DNA of 64,000 bases from Eleginops maclovinus (taxonomy: Eukaryota; Chordata; Actinopteri; Perciformes; Eleginopidae), in NCBI RefSeq assembly GCF_036324505.1, contig NC_086354.1:19654707-19718706 (forward strand), given 5' to 3'. The position numbers were made by a program, and so were the translations under genes. Below are positions 1 to 10,097 of this stretch, piece after piece (the stretch's first letter is position 1; the number at the start of each line of letters is the position of its first letter). A model generated the notes under the pieces. It saw only the letters and a program-made list of their open reading frames with translations, did not search any database and had not been told where the DNA came from.

Positions 1-120
1 GTTTTTTTCACACTGGTTTGATGTGGACGTGGCTGTGTTAGAAATATTAAGCTCTCTTTTTGACTCTCTATTACCATAAATCCTTTCCTTCACTTGTGAA
101 CACTATAATGAGTAAACTAT
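1..120. other. AT-rich flank left of Tc1 element
   Basis: No coding or repeat signal is recognised in these bases. They end at the TA dinucleotide (120-121) where the Tc1-like terminal repeat begins. Confidence 0.4.
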
Positions 121-540
121 ACACTGCCCGGCCAAAAAAAAAGGTCACAAGCCTGTGGGGGGGCAGTGCTAGGATCTAGGGTTGCTGCAGTTGGTCTGGT
201 CTGGGTTCAGCAATGTGCCCAAAGAATGAGGTCAGCTGACTCCCTGAATATACTGAATGACCAGGTTATTCCATCAATGGATTTTTTCTTCCCTGATGGC
301 ACGGGCATGTTCCAAAATGACATTGCCAGGATCCATCGGGCTCATATTGTGAAAGAGTGGTTCAGGGAGCATGAGACATCATTTTCACACATGGATTGGC
401 CACCACAGAGTCCAGACCTGAACCCGATTGAGAATCTTCGGGATGTGCTGGAGAAGACTTTGCGCAGTGGTCCGAATCTCCCGTCATCAATACAAGATCA
501 AAAGAAAATTAATGCAACACAGAATATAATGTTGTGACAT
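121..540 (+). mobile_element. Internally deleted Tc1/mariner element
   Basis: The left end begins at a TA dinucleotide with ACACTGCCCGGCC followed by an A-run and GTCACA, which is the layout of fish Tc1 terminal inverted repeats. Within about 40 bp the sequence jumps to the C-terminal half of a Tc1 transposase, so the N-terminal DNA-binding region and the first catalytic aspartate are missing. The open stretch 166-537 contains [31 protein letters not shown] and VLEKTLRSG, the classic end of the DDE domain with its final glutamate. The expected right terminal repeat is not visible after 540; the sequence becomes AT-rich and unrelated. The copy is therefore non-autonomous and cannot encode an active enzyme. 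Family assignment is by motif recognition and is secure at superfamily level. Confidence 0.88.
166..537 (+). pseudogene. Tc1 transposase C-terminal fragment
   Basis: This open frame of about 123 codons matches only the C-terminal DDE region of a Tc1-like transposase, the cut-and-paste enzyme that acts in the nucleus on the element's terminal repeats. The [13 protein letters not shown] block is at about residues 81-93. The canonical DN-x-P-x-H block before the helix is altered to an ND-x-x-x-x-H form. The first ~30 residues come from sequence just inside the left terminal repeat and are not transposase-like. The last ~15 residues (after the LPSSIQ block) keep a weak match and then end. No upstream helix-turn-helix region is present, so it is a dead fragment. 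Confidence 0.85.
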
Positions 541-2279
541 AATACATAATAAAGTCCATGTGATCAATCAAAGTGCTTACACTGTTTAATAAAGTGATGT
601 GTACAAACTTTAGAGGAAGATGAGAGTTGAGGAAATGTATTTGCCTTAAGAATTATTTATAAAAAAGGATGGCAGCTGCAGAGGAGATGTATATGGAATT
701 AAGGAAAACTCCCATGGTAACATGTTGTTTTTACATTTTGTTTATGCTTAGTCAAGAAACAACAATTTTGAGCCATCTGTGCAACCCCCATTTATATTTT
801 GCAATAAGTCACATAAGAAGCATTCTTAGGAATACTGTAACTCAATGTTCTCTAATCTGCATCAGCTATGAAATGTTCCATGATCAGATCTGTATTTTCC
901 AGGTTCCAAAAAGACCAGAAAAGGGAGAGAAAAGTAATATTTCTAGATTCTATGGGGTCAGTGTTCATAGTAAACAATATTCTGCTCGAGAATAACTTTC
1001 AAACACCTCTGCTGTGAACCAGGTGCAGGTTTGTTTTTCCAATCCCATCATAAAAAGGATGGCCATATTTGTATTTGACGACAGCTTGCCTTCTGCCACT
1101 GCTGCTTGGCAAGGGCCACAGCCGCCTCAGCCCTCAGTGTGTGTGAGAATAGCTGGCAACAACAGTCAAGAGTCAGAAAAGGCACTTGAAAATTAGACGC
1201 TCAAGTAGCAGGTAAAGGTAAAACAGTTGCACTGTGAAGTGAAGGATCAGAGTGGTGTTGAACCACCTCATGTAAAGAAAAGAAAGAAAGCCATTTTGAA
1301 ATGGATTCTTTATAAAAACATGTAGGAGAAGTCCTGAGAGCCCTCTGAGGGCTTGAAGTGTTGCAATCCACAGAGATATAATATATCAAAATGAAAATAC
1401 TATTTACATCCAGGCACACTTATAAATACAAACACTGCTTCACATAAAACTTTAAGTGTGTGTAAGGTGAAGAACACACATAAAAACACACACTTGAGAA
1501 GTGCCAGTCCCCGTTAATCATATTTACATCAACACAGTGATTCTCTGTAATGTAAGCGGCTGATATGCTGCACTTTGGCTGCAGAGAGAGCATAACTATG
1601 CTTAGCATCCTGACACTATCTTTGAGAGCTATGTCTGCTATAACTGTGTCACAGTCTCACACACAAATGCAAGAGACTTACAGACTTTTCCAACTATATA
1701 GAAATACACTAAATAACAGCTAAGTGCATTTGAACTAAAAGTCCTATTCCTTTTTCCCTAGAGACCCTCTTATGTGCCTGGCAATTCAAGCATGTATAAC
1801 AATTTAATGGACTTGAAGTAGAAGCGCAAAACGTAGGCAGCTGAACATCTCAGCAAAACTATTTCAAAAGTTTAAAAAGGTAAAATACTATGAATATAAC
1901 TTTGGGAGAGTGAACCAAAGCCATTAAGTTTCAAATTCTGCTGGCTTAACATATCATGTTGGTTGAAGCTAGATGTTGACCTTTGTATTAGTTTCAGGTT
2001 GGATTTGGATTTAGTATTGAATCCATTATACTGTGTTTTATTAAACTGATTGTACAGATCAACACAATCATGCAGAAACTTTAGCATTTAGTCGGATTTA
2101 TAAATAATAATAAACAAACAAAAAACGTAATAAAAAAAAAGGAAAGCTGAATTATTCAATGCATTGATATTTATGCGTTACAAGAATGGCAATCAGCTCT
2201 TCATTGCTTTGCATGAACATTTTATGAAACTAGGTCTAGGTACCAGCCGGCGTTAAAAACGATATCATTTAATGGGGCT
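541..2279. other. Intergenic, no gene recognised
   Basis: AT-rich DNA. The short open frames here, such as those at 669-995 and 1420-1608, have no recognisable domain, no convincing splice context and skewed composition. I see no RNA gene or clear mobile element. Confidence 0.5.
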
Positions 2280-2732
2280 AATACTCAACCTCCATCCATC
2301 CATCCATCCATCTTCTCCCGCTTTTCCGTCAGGGTCGCGGAGGTAACAGCTCCAGCAGAGAGCCCCAAACTTTCCTTTCCCTGGCCACATCAACCATCTC
2401 TGACTGGGGGATTCCAAGGCGCTCCCAGGCCAGCGAAGAGATATAATCCCTCCACCTGGTCCTAGGTCTACCCCTCGGTCTCTTCCCAGCTGGACGTGCC
2501 TGGAACACCTCCCTAGGGAGGCGCCCAGGTGGCATCCTCACTAGGTGCCCGAACCACCTCAACTGGCTCCTTTCAACGCGAAGGAGCAGCGGTTCTACTC
2601 CGAGTCCCTCCGGGATGACTGAACTTCTCACCTTATCCCTAAGGGAGATGCCAGCCACCCTGCGGAGAAATCCCATTTCGGCCGCTTGTATCCGCTCATA
2701 CTTATACCTACTCATACATCAATACTCAACCT
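2280..2732 (-). mobile_element. 5'-truncated Rex3/RTE-like LINE with target duplication
   Basis: A minus-strand non-LTR insertion is bounded by the 12-bp direct repeat AATACTCAACCT at 2280-2291 and 2721-2732, which match perfectly and are the target-site duplication. The 3' tail is a (GATG)n run, seen on the plus strand as CATC repeats at about 2292-2312. This tail is a known feature of fish Rex3/RTE elements. The body encodes the C-terminal ~125 residues of the reverse-transcriptase polyprotein and nothing upstream, so reverse transcription stopped early and left about 430 bp. The perfect duplication and the unbroken reading frame indicate a relatively recent insertion. The RTE/Rex3 label rests on the tail and the C-terminal motif. 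Confidence 0.85.
2329..2715 (-). pseudogene. RTE-type polyprotein C-terminal fragment
   Basis: An open frame of about 128 codons corresponds to the end of a LINE reverse transcriptase, downstream of the polymerase palm. Recognisable blocks in order are YERIQAAEMGFLRRVAG, the basic QLRWFGHLVRMPPGRLPR segment, GKRPRGRPRTRWRDYISSL and VWGSLLELLPPRP just before the stop. These tails are very common in fish genomes. The fragment has no frameshift or premature stop but lacks the endonuclease and the catalytic YxDD region, so it cannot support retrotransposition. The apparent first methionine lies at the truncation point and is not a native start. Confidence 0.85.
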
Positions 2733-5700
2733 GACAGAGGTTTCTGTAAAAGGTACACTTTAAAATGGGAATTTACAACAACAACAAAAACATCACGCTA
2801 CCCTATTTATAGTAAGTTTGATAGTTGAAAGACAATTTTCAAAAAGACACAAAATAAATATATTCACCGACGCTAAGGAAGATCTAAAAAAACTACACAT
2901 TTTTAGGAAAATAGCTTCTTGTTAATGTTCCCAAGACATTAGAAAAAAGTCAGGATATGTCTCTCTTAGAGGCAATAAAAGAGGAGGCGAGAAAACAGTC
3001 GGATGATTACTGAAAACGGTTTCAATTCTGAGCACCCTTACTGTATGTCAAACTGTTGACCATAGTTACACAAATGCCACAACTCTCTTTTATAGATCTC
3101 CTTTTACTTTTCTAGTTTTAACATCTACTTTATTCACACATATCTGACACTGCTCTGGACGTCCACATCTATACCAGCTGTTGCTGTAAGATTAACTTCA
3201 AAAGGTTTCATACATCTTCAAGGATCCCTTTTGTTTGTGAGGAGAAAACAAAAACAGACCGCTTATCCAACTGTGTTAGCAGCAAGCCTCCGACCACAGC
3301 ATGCAGACCATGGAATGAATTCTTATCGCTAGTGTTCCCGTCTGGTCTCCACGCAGCACCGTCACTGTGTCTAGATGAAAGATGTGTTTTGATGAAGGCT
3401 GAATGAGAATTTAATGAAGCAAGATAGCAGTGTGCCTGAAGCTATGGACGCCTACTGATGTGGGATGTTTTAAGGGGATTCCTCCTTCTTTGCTTTTATG
3501 AGTTCAATAGCTTTTATGGGATTCTACTGAGTCCCTGTGCATGTATTGCAAATGATTTTTCATCATGTGTTGTTCAAATAACTGCACTCTTGTGGAGTTG
3601 CCTGCGACCCTGACTTGCTGAACTGCTTCACGTCCATCATTTGACCTAAACTACAGCGCCGCAGATAACAATAATCTTAAAACGTCTTTGTCAGATAACA
3701 CCATCACACCTTAGTGAAATCCCCCGATTCATCTGTGGTTGAAAAGCAAGCGGGATTCAAAGACACGCCTTAGGCAAAACACATTTGAAGTAAGGGGAAA
3801 TTTAGCTTCTATGGCTACCCTTTGAAAATGGGACACCCCACTGTAGGTCTCGGTTCCTTACTGTATTTATTAGTTGTTTTATCATATCCTTGATGGTCTC
3901 AAACAGGAAAGAGCAAGAACACTCCTTAAGGCTGAATACTGTACGTGTTGAATGGAGTAATATCTTTTCTAATGTGTTTTCCATCCACTTGCTCGCAGCC
4001 TTTTCAACATAACCTCTTAATGTTTCTGTCAGTATAAAGGCATTCTCCACAGTGTTCCAGTAACAGGTCTCCAAGAGGTCAATTAACAGTAATGAGGCAA
4101 TAATGTGGTTTACTCCCAACCTAATTAGATTTCGTTTGGCCAATGGGCTTTTAGATGTCCTATGTAGAAGGCTAAACTATGCATATCATTTACTGTGTGT
4201 TTCATTTCATTTCACTTCACTTGGACTTAAAGTGGTTCTCACAGAGGCAGCAGTTAAACCCAGCCATCAAAGATACCATTGTTTGCCTTTTAAGTGTCCA
4301 TCAACTTTAGTCTATAGGCTATCTAACATCCAATTACATGCCATCTCCTGATGTGTATTTAGCATCCAGACAACTGTCAGATAGAAGGTTAATGCAGTGT
4401 GTAAAAACAAAAAATGGCAGCTACACAAACCAAAGAGTGGGATGAAGAAGCCCAGGAATATCTGGAAATTAAGAAAAAAAAGGTGAGAATCACTGTTATT
4501 ACTCGAGATTAGGTCTAGCCCGGGAAATAGACAAAGTCAAGAGCCTCTTTCTGGTGGTTTGATTCAAATAAATGAAGAGGTAGGCAGAAAAGTGGTGCTT
4601 TAATGCAAATTCGATCAGATGAGATATTACACACTCAAATGTTAAGTGGCCTTTGAGGTCAATTGACTGGCTGCTGAGTCGAAACGTGGCAGGGGTGGTG
4701 TCCATATTTCACACGCCATTCCACCGCACGGAGCTTATAAGTTATCACACGCGGGGAGAATAGCTTAGCTTCGACCCCATGGCCCGCAGCGGCGCCTTAA
4801 CACAGGCTGCATCCGTCACGTAACACCACAGGAATGAGGTCCTTTCTTGGCAATTTGTACCACAAAGACTCACAGTTAGAGGGAAGAATGGGGAATGCAG
4901 TTTCACAGTGAACATTAATAAGAAAAGAGCAGATGAATATAGATATTTAAGCAATTGAATCTGATCTTAATATCTCATTGGGAGCTAATATCATATGTAG
5001 GAAATGACATGGTTTGGGTTCACAGAGAGCCGAAGGAGAATTTACCCCAAAGTCTGCAGCTGAACTATTTCCTTTATTGTTGATTAGTTCCCTCTATACT
5101 TCCTCAGAGTGATTCCCTCCTAACAGATGAAAGGACAATTTCCATGTTAAGTGGATTGCTTCCTCAATTCAACTGCAGAGGCAGAATAACTATATAGGCA
5201 CGTGTGTGAGCGAGGGGCTTTTCCACAACTCAGATTTGATAAGGTTTTGCAGCAGTTCCCATCTATTGGATTTCTCTCACTCCTGATGTAATTCTTCGAA
5301 CTGTACTGTGCTTAACACAGCCTGGCGATTACATTATTCTAACTACATTAGGAGATAAAAATAGAGCACTGTAATCCATGTGCATTGTTTATTAAAATAC
5401 ATATGTATGTTTTGGTTTCTTCCGAATATCCTCGGAAAGCAAACAGATTGCCTGGCGCATCTGTGCATAATTTGATTCTTGTCATATCAAAACTTTTCAG
5501 ATGAATGCTGCATCCTCTCCATGCTCTCCATGGTGACAGGGAAATGAAGAATATCAATTCCTTTTTCTTTTTTTCCGGTTAGGTTTTTCCATCTGCTCTG
5601 GCAAAGTCATAAAAAGTATTAACATTCCTGGAAGTGACAGAAAAAATAGCTCTTAGTTTTGGCAGAGGTACAAAGGAGAGGAACTAAAAAAGAGACGTCT

Positions 5701-7392
5701 GTAGCATTAAAAAAGCCCCCCAGTTAATGCATAGTCCATGTTGAGTCTTTTTTTCTACTCAAGAAGCCTACTGTTGAGAACCGCTTTCACTTCTTACAGA
5801 AACATAGCCATTGCTTTTCAAAAGTGTATTGTAGAGAAGAAGTTTGGCCTTAATCTTTATCTTGGACTTCACGCCATTTCATCAGGATAAACTGATGCAA
5901 GTTACTATCCCCTCTCAAGCTCTTCCAAAGGCACACTGTGTTTCTTTATCGCCCACTCTCGCTCTGGTGAGAATAACTGTAATCCCGAATGTGTCACCCA
6001 TATTCTATATAACTACCCCTGGGGCTGTAACGAACAGCACCAGCCTCCAAAATCCCATAACAGATGTCAGGGGAAACAAACTATTCACTCATACCGACAG
6101 GTTTATCTTTGTCCATCGCAACCTGTCAAAAAAGCCAGTACTTCAGTGTTCCAGCATGAGTTGTTGTCTTATTTCTCTCCAAGTTAAATTTGTAACAATG
6201 ATAAATGACGTGCAGATATGTACAAGCCAAAGTTGAAATAAATTGCCTCGAGGAAGTGTGTCAGTGTCGCGAATGGACAGGATATGGATAGATACCCTGA
6301 ATGGAAGTGGTATATGGGGTTTACATCGTTTATTCTACAGCTTAAAAAAGGGCCCCATTTATGCTTTTGGGGATTTTCCATTCAATGTAGTATGTTGTAT
6401 AGGTTTTTGCGCAAGCAAATGGTCAGCAAAGGCTAAAATCCATCATCTCCAAGGTGTCAAGGTGCCAGGCAGCCAACCGATCAGAGCAGAATGGGCTCTG
6501 GTTTCAGACAGAGGGAGAAAGATATAGACCTTTTTGAACATTAAAGCATGTAAACATGTCACAGTGGAGGCACTTAATACAATTATGAAACCAGAACATT
6601 TGCATAATAGGGTGCCATTATTATGTCTGTATAAAATCTATATTTTCTTACCACGTTTTCCTTTTAAACGTTCCTTCCTTACCTTATGTTCTTACTTAGT
6701 AACTATAGGAAGTATATGCAAACGTAGTTTACCTTTTGACCTTCGACCTTTGGCCGCCTCTTGCTAACAGAGTTACTTCACTCGAGGAAGAGCGACTGAC
6801 GCAAAGAGCATAATTTATAAATAGTGAGCCTGGAGCAAACTAATCAGTGTTCATAGCGGGTGTAACTGTGCCTCATGCACATCAGGCGTTTGTTGGAGAG
6901 ACATTCCCCAAAGGACGACGGCAGAACTCTGACTGCCAGTCACAGCCTTACCGTACTATTAACATTGTTCTATAGCAGAAACAAAAGAGCCAATATATCT
7001 CATTCATTTGTTTCTTTATGTAAAAACCTCCTTTGGAGAATGCATTACTTACCACAACATAAAGATATCTGGGTATGGGTTTATATTTCTTACACGTGGA
7101 TATCATGAAGATGCTAATGTATTCCATAGCTATCCTTGTGCTCCTCATTTGCATTTTGCATCTAATTAGAAAGAAGTCATCACTCAATGCAGGCCGCTCT
7201 GCTGATCCAGAGTCATAACAAGCAACGTGTTGAGCATAAAACATGATTATTGTGGCTCGTCAGGAATGTGCTTCTCCGGTTTATTCTATGCACCCAATTA
7301 ACTTCGGCACTTCAGGCATGAACACTTTTTTATTTTATGACTGACATGAATGTTCACAGATTGCGTATCTCCCTGCCGAAAAGATTGACAGA
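2733..7392. other. Intergenic, 4.7 kb without recognised gene
   Basis: AT-rich noncoding sequence. Many open frames of 60-130 codons occur on both strands (for example 3802-4143 minus and 5844-6236 plus), but none contains a recognisable domain and several overlap each other antisense. A short CATTT-type run lies at about 4200-4218. A possible but weak start-plus-donor exon at 4414-4482 is discussed in the findings. Confidence 0.5.
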
Positions 7393-7641
7393 TGAAAGAT
7401 TCAACTTTATTGTCATTGCACAGAGTACAAGTACTAGGACAACGAAATGCGGTCTCTGCATTTGACCCATCCTAGTGTTAGGAGCAGTGGGCTGCCATTA
7501 TGTACGGCGCCCGGGGAGCAGTGTAGGTAACCAGTGTCTTGCTCAGGGACACCACGGTGGCACTAGGTCTTTCGGGGACTTGAACTGGTGACCTTCCAGT
7601 TCCCAGGCCAACCCCCTATGGACTTCGCCACCACCGCTCCC
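7393..7641 (-). mobile_element. tRNA-derived SINE, minus strand
   Basis: Read on the minus strand, this element starts with a tRNA-like head carrying a B-box-like CCAGTTCAAGTCCC. It continues with CCTGAGCAAGACACTGG, GCTCCCCGGGCGC, CCCACTGCTCCTA and GGATGGGTCAAATGCAGAG, then ends near ACAATAAAGTTGAA. The same ordered body blocks occur in the two plus-strand SINEs at 16725 and 31727, so all three belong to one superfamily. The head and the 3' end differ, so this is a different subfamily. It abuts the 3' end of the Rex1-like element with only about 20 bp between them. Confidence 0.8.
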
Positions 7642-7950
7642 AAAGGAGGCAAGGGCCTTTAAGGTTCAAGGTTCAAGGTTTTTATTTGTCATATGCACAG
7701 CAGATACAGCGTATATGTTGGCAATGAAAATCTTATGTCGCGTGCTCCTCCAACAACTCAACATACATGGTGCAAATAAGATAAATAAAATAGTGCAAAA
7801 AGAGAGAAGAATATTTACAATATCAACAATACAGATTTGAGGAGGTGAAATATATATATGTGGAATACATTGAGAGTATTTAAATACTTTACACTGTTGA
7901 ATGAGGAGGTATGGACAGATGCATATATTATGTATAACAGATGTATATGG

Positions 7951-8186
7951 CAGATATGTATAATATATAGATATGTGTACTATAAACAGATATGTATAAT
8001 ATATAGATATGTGTACTATAAACAGATATGTATAATATATAGATATGTGTACTATAAACAGATATGTATAATATATAGATATGTGTACTATAAACAGATA
8101 TGTATAATATATAGATATGTACGTACTATAAACAGATATGTATGGCAGATGTGTATAATATATATATATATGTGTGTACTATAAAC
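7951..8186. repeat. 36-bp minisatellite in Rex1 3' UTR
   Basis: Units begin at 7951, 7987, 8023, 8059 and 8095, each about 36 bp and starting CAGATATGTATAATATATAG, with a sixth, longer and more degenerate unit to about 8186. The first four are nearly identical. The array lies inside the 3' UTR of the Rex1-like element. Because 36 is a multiple of three, the array is open in one frame and gives a repetitive peptide that is not a real protein. Confidence 0.93.
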
Positions 8187-8211
8187 AGATGTGAGTAGAC
8201 ATTCACACAGC

Positions 8212-9663
8212 TCAGGAGTTCAGTAGTCTTATAGCCTGTGGTATGAAACTGTCTCTGAGTCTGGTGGTCTTGGTCCGGATGCTGCGGTACCGTCTGCCAG
8301 ACGGCAGCAGACAGAACAGATTGTTGCTGGGGTGATGGGGGTCCTTTAATATCCTACCGGCCTTCTTCCTACACCGCTGGGTGTAGAGGTCCTCCATGGA
8401 TGGCAACTCCGTCCTGGTGATGTGCTGAGCAGTTTTCACCACCCTCTGTAGAGTCTTACGGTTGAGGGCGGTGCAACTGCCATACCAGGCGGTGATGCAG
8501 CCAGTCAGGATACTCTCGATGGTGCACCTGTAGAAGTTGCAGAGTATCCTGGAGTCCATGTTGAACTTCCGCAGCCTGCGGAGGAAGAAGAGCCGCTGTC
8601 GAGCCGTCTTGGATATGACCCTGGTGTGATGTGTCCATGTCAGGTCCTCACTGATGTTAACCCCGAGGAACCTGAAGCTGCTGACTCTCTCCACAGGAGT
8701 CCCGTCGATGGTGATGGGTGTGTGTGCTTCTCTCTGCCTCTTCCTGTAGTCCACAATCAGCTCCTTTGTTTTGCTGACGTTGAGATGGAGGTTGTTGTCC
8801 TGGCACCAAGATGTCAGGGCTCTGACCTCCTCTCTGTACGCCGTCTCGTCGCCGTCTGTGATCAGGCCGATGACGGTCGTGTCGTCAGCAAACTTGATGA
8901 TGGTGTTGGAGCTGTGTGTGGCCACGCAGTCGTGCGTGAACAGGGAGTAGAGGAGAGGGCTGAGCACACAACCCTGAGGGGCTCCGGTGTTGAGGGTCAA
9001 GGTGGAGGATGTGATGTTCCCCATCCGCACTGCCTGGGATCTGCCCGTCAGGAAGCTCATGATCCAGTCACAGAGGGCGCTGTTGAGCCCAAGGTCCCTG
9101 AGCTTAATGATGAGCTTGGAGGGCACAATGGTGTTGAATGCTGAACTGTAGTCAATGAACAGCATTCTCACATAAGTGTTCCTCTGGTCCAGGTGGGAGA
9201 GGGCAGTGTGGAGGGTGAGGGAGATGGCATCATCCGTGGACCTGTTTGCTCTGTAGGCAAACTGCAGGGGGTCCAGTGAGTCAGGGAGGGAGGAGGTGAT
9301 AAAAGTTTTGACTAACCGCTCAAAGCACTTCATGATGATGGAGGTGAGTGCAACTGGGCGGTAGTCATTGAGGCAGATGGGTTTTGTCTTTTTGGGGACA
9401 GGGACAATGATGGACTCTTTAAAGCATGTGGGGACTACAGACTGGAGCAGTGACCTATTGAAAATGTCTGTGAACACATCTGCCAGCTGAACTGCACACA
9501 CCTTGAGAGCACGGCCAGGGATACCATCAGGTCCTGGAGCCCTGTGTGTGTTGATTCTTTTCAGAGATCTACACACATCTGCACTGGTTAAAACCATTGA
9601 GCATGGATCCTGGGCCTTTGGTGCCTCCACAGCCGGGGGCTTCTCAAAGCGTGCATAAATGTG
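8212..9663 (-). pseudogene. Rex1-like reverse transcriptase
   Basis: About 472-480 codons encode a non-LTR reverse transcriptase that copies the element's RNA at a nicked chromosomal target. Counting from the valine codon at 9630, the fingers region has APGPDGIPG at about 31-39. The first catalytic aspartate is in [11 protein letters not shown] (about 158-168), [17 protein letters not shown] is at about 216-232, and the FADD catalytic pair is at about 247-250. The thumb region includes FRFLGVNI, and the frame ends with [11 protein letters not shown] before a TGA. All polymerase motifs appear intact. The 9630 codon is GTG and is not a true start: the same frame is open upstream (FEKPPAVE) to the frameshift near 9660 that cuts it off from the preceding segment. 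Confidence 0.88.
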
Positions 9664-10094
9664 TTCAGTTCATCTGGGAGAGATGCAGACACTTCCTCAG
9701 CACCACTCGTTGTCCTTTTGTAGTCTGTTATTGTTTTTAGTCCAGACCACATATTTCTGGCGTTGGAGCCCTTGTAGTTCGACTCCACCTTGTCCCTGTA
9801 TTGTCTTTTCGCACTGCTAATAGCTCTCCGGAGTGCATACCTGGAATTCCTGTACTCATCCAAATCACCGCCGCTGTGCGCGATGGCCCGTGCTTTAAGT
9901 TTAGCTCGGACCTCGCCGTTTATCCAGGGCTTCTCATTTGGGAATGTCCGTACAGTAATCCGCGGCACGACGTCATCGATGCATTTGCCGATGTAGCAAA
10001 TGACCGCGTCAGTGTGTGTGTTTATATCGTCCTCCTCAAACACACACCACTCCGTGATGCCAAAGCAGTGGCGGAGAGCAGAGTCAGTCTTGTT
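9588..10094 (-). pseudogene. Rex1-like linker segment upstream of RT
   Basis: This frame encodes the stretch between endonuclease and reverse transcriptase in Rex1/CR1-type polyproteins. It is rich in basic residues and includes the blocks EKPWINGEVRAKLKAR, YALRRAISSAKRQYRDKVE and NMWSGLKTITDYK. The frame stays coding upstream of the first methionine (10043) to about 10094, where an in-frame TAA and loss of similarity mark the truncation. Its natural continuation after DELNTF is in the next frame, at the start of the RT pseudogene. The residues after that point down to 9588 are frameshift read-through. A one-base loss in a short T-run near 9657-9662 explains the switch. Confidence 0.8.
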
Positions 10095-10097
10095 TTA

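Larger units (their letters stand above)
7661..10097 (-). mobile_element. 5'-truncated Rex1/Babar-like LINE
   Basis: A minus-strand non-LTR retrotransposon of about 2.4 kb. From its 5' to 3' side it has a pre-RT segment (about 10094-9660), a reverse transcriptase (about 9660-8212), a 3' UTR of about 550 bp with an embedded 36-bp minisatellite, and a tail of AACCTTG-type repeats beginning near 7661. The apurinic endonuclease domain expected at the N-terminus is absent. Coding sequence stops being recognisable at about 10095, just upstream of TGACTCTGCTCTCCGCCACTG on the minus strand, so the copy is 5'-truncated. One single-base frameshift near 9660 separates two otherwise open frames. The clade is assigned from RT sequence style (CR1/L2 superfamily, Rex1/Babar group). 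Confidence 0.88.

Noticed and set aside
669..995. 108-codon frame starting MAAAEEMYMEL
   Set aside because: The start looks protein-like, but the rest has no domain and no splice sites, and it lies in AT-rich noncoding DNA.
5844..6236. 130-codon plus-strand frame
   Set aside because: No recognisable family; an overlapping antisense frame exists and there is no splice support.
7858..8184. Open frame with repeated YKQICIIYRYV peptide
   Set aside because: It is a by-product of a 36-bp tandem repeat whose length is a multiple of three, lying in a retrotransposon 3' UTR on the opposite strand.
7951..8186. Regular 36-bp repeats as a CRISPR array
   Set aside because: There are no unique spacers; units are directly adjacent, and the DNA is vertebrate.
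8626..9144. 172-codon plus-strand frame
   Set aside because: It is the antisense shadow of the Rex1-like reverse transcriptase, which has clear motifs on the minus strand.
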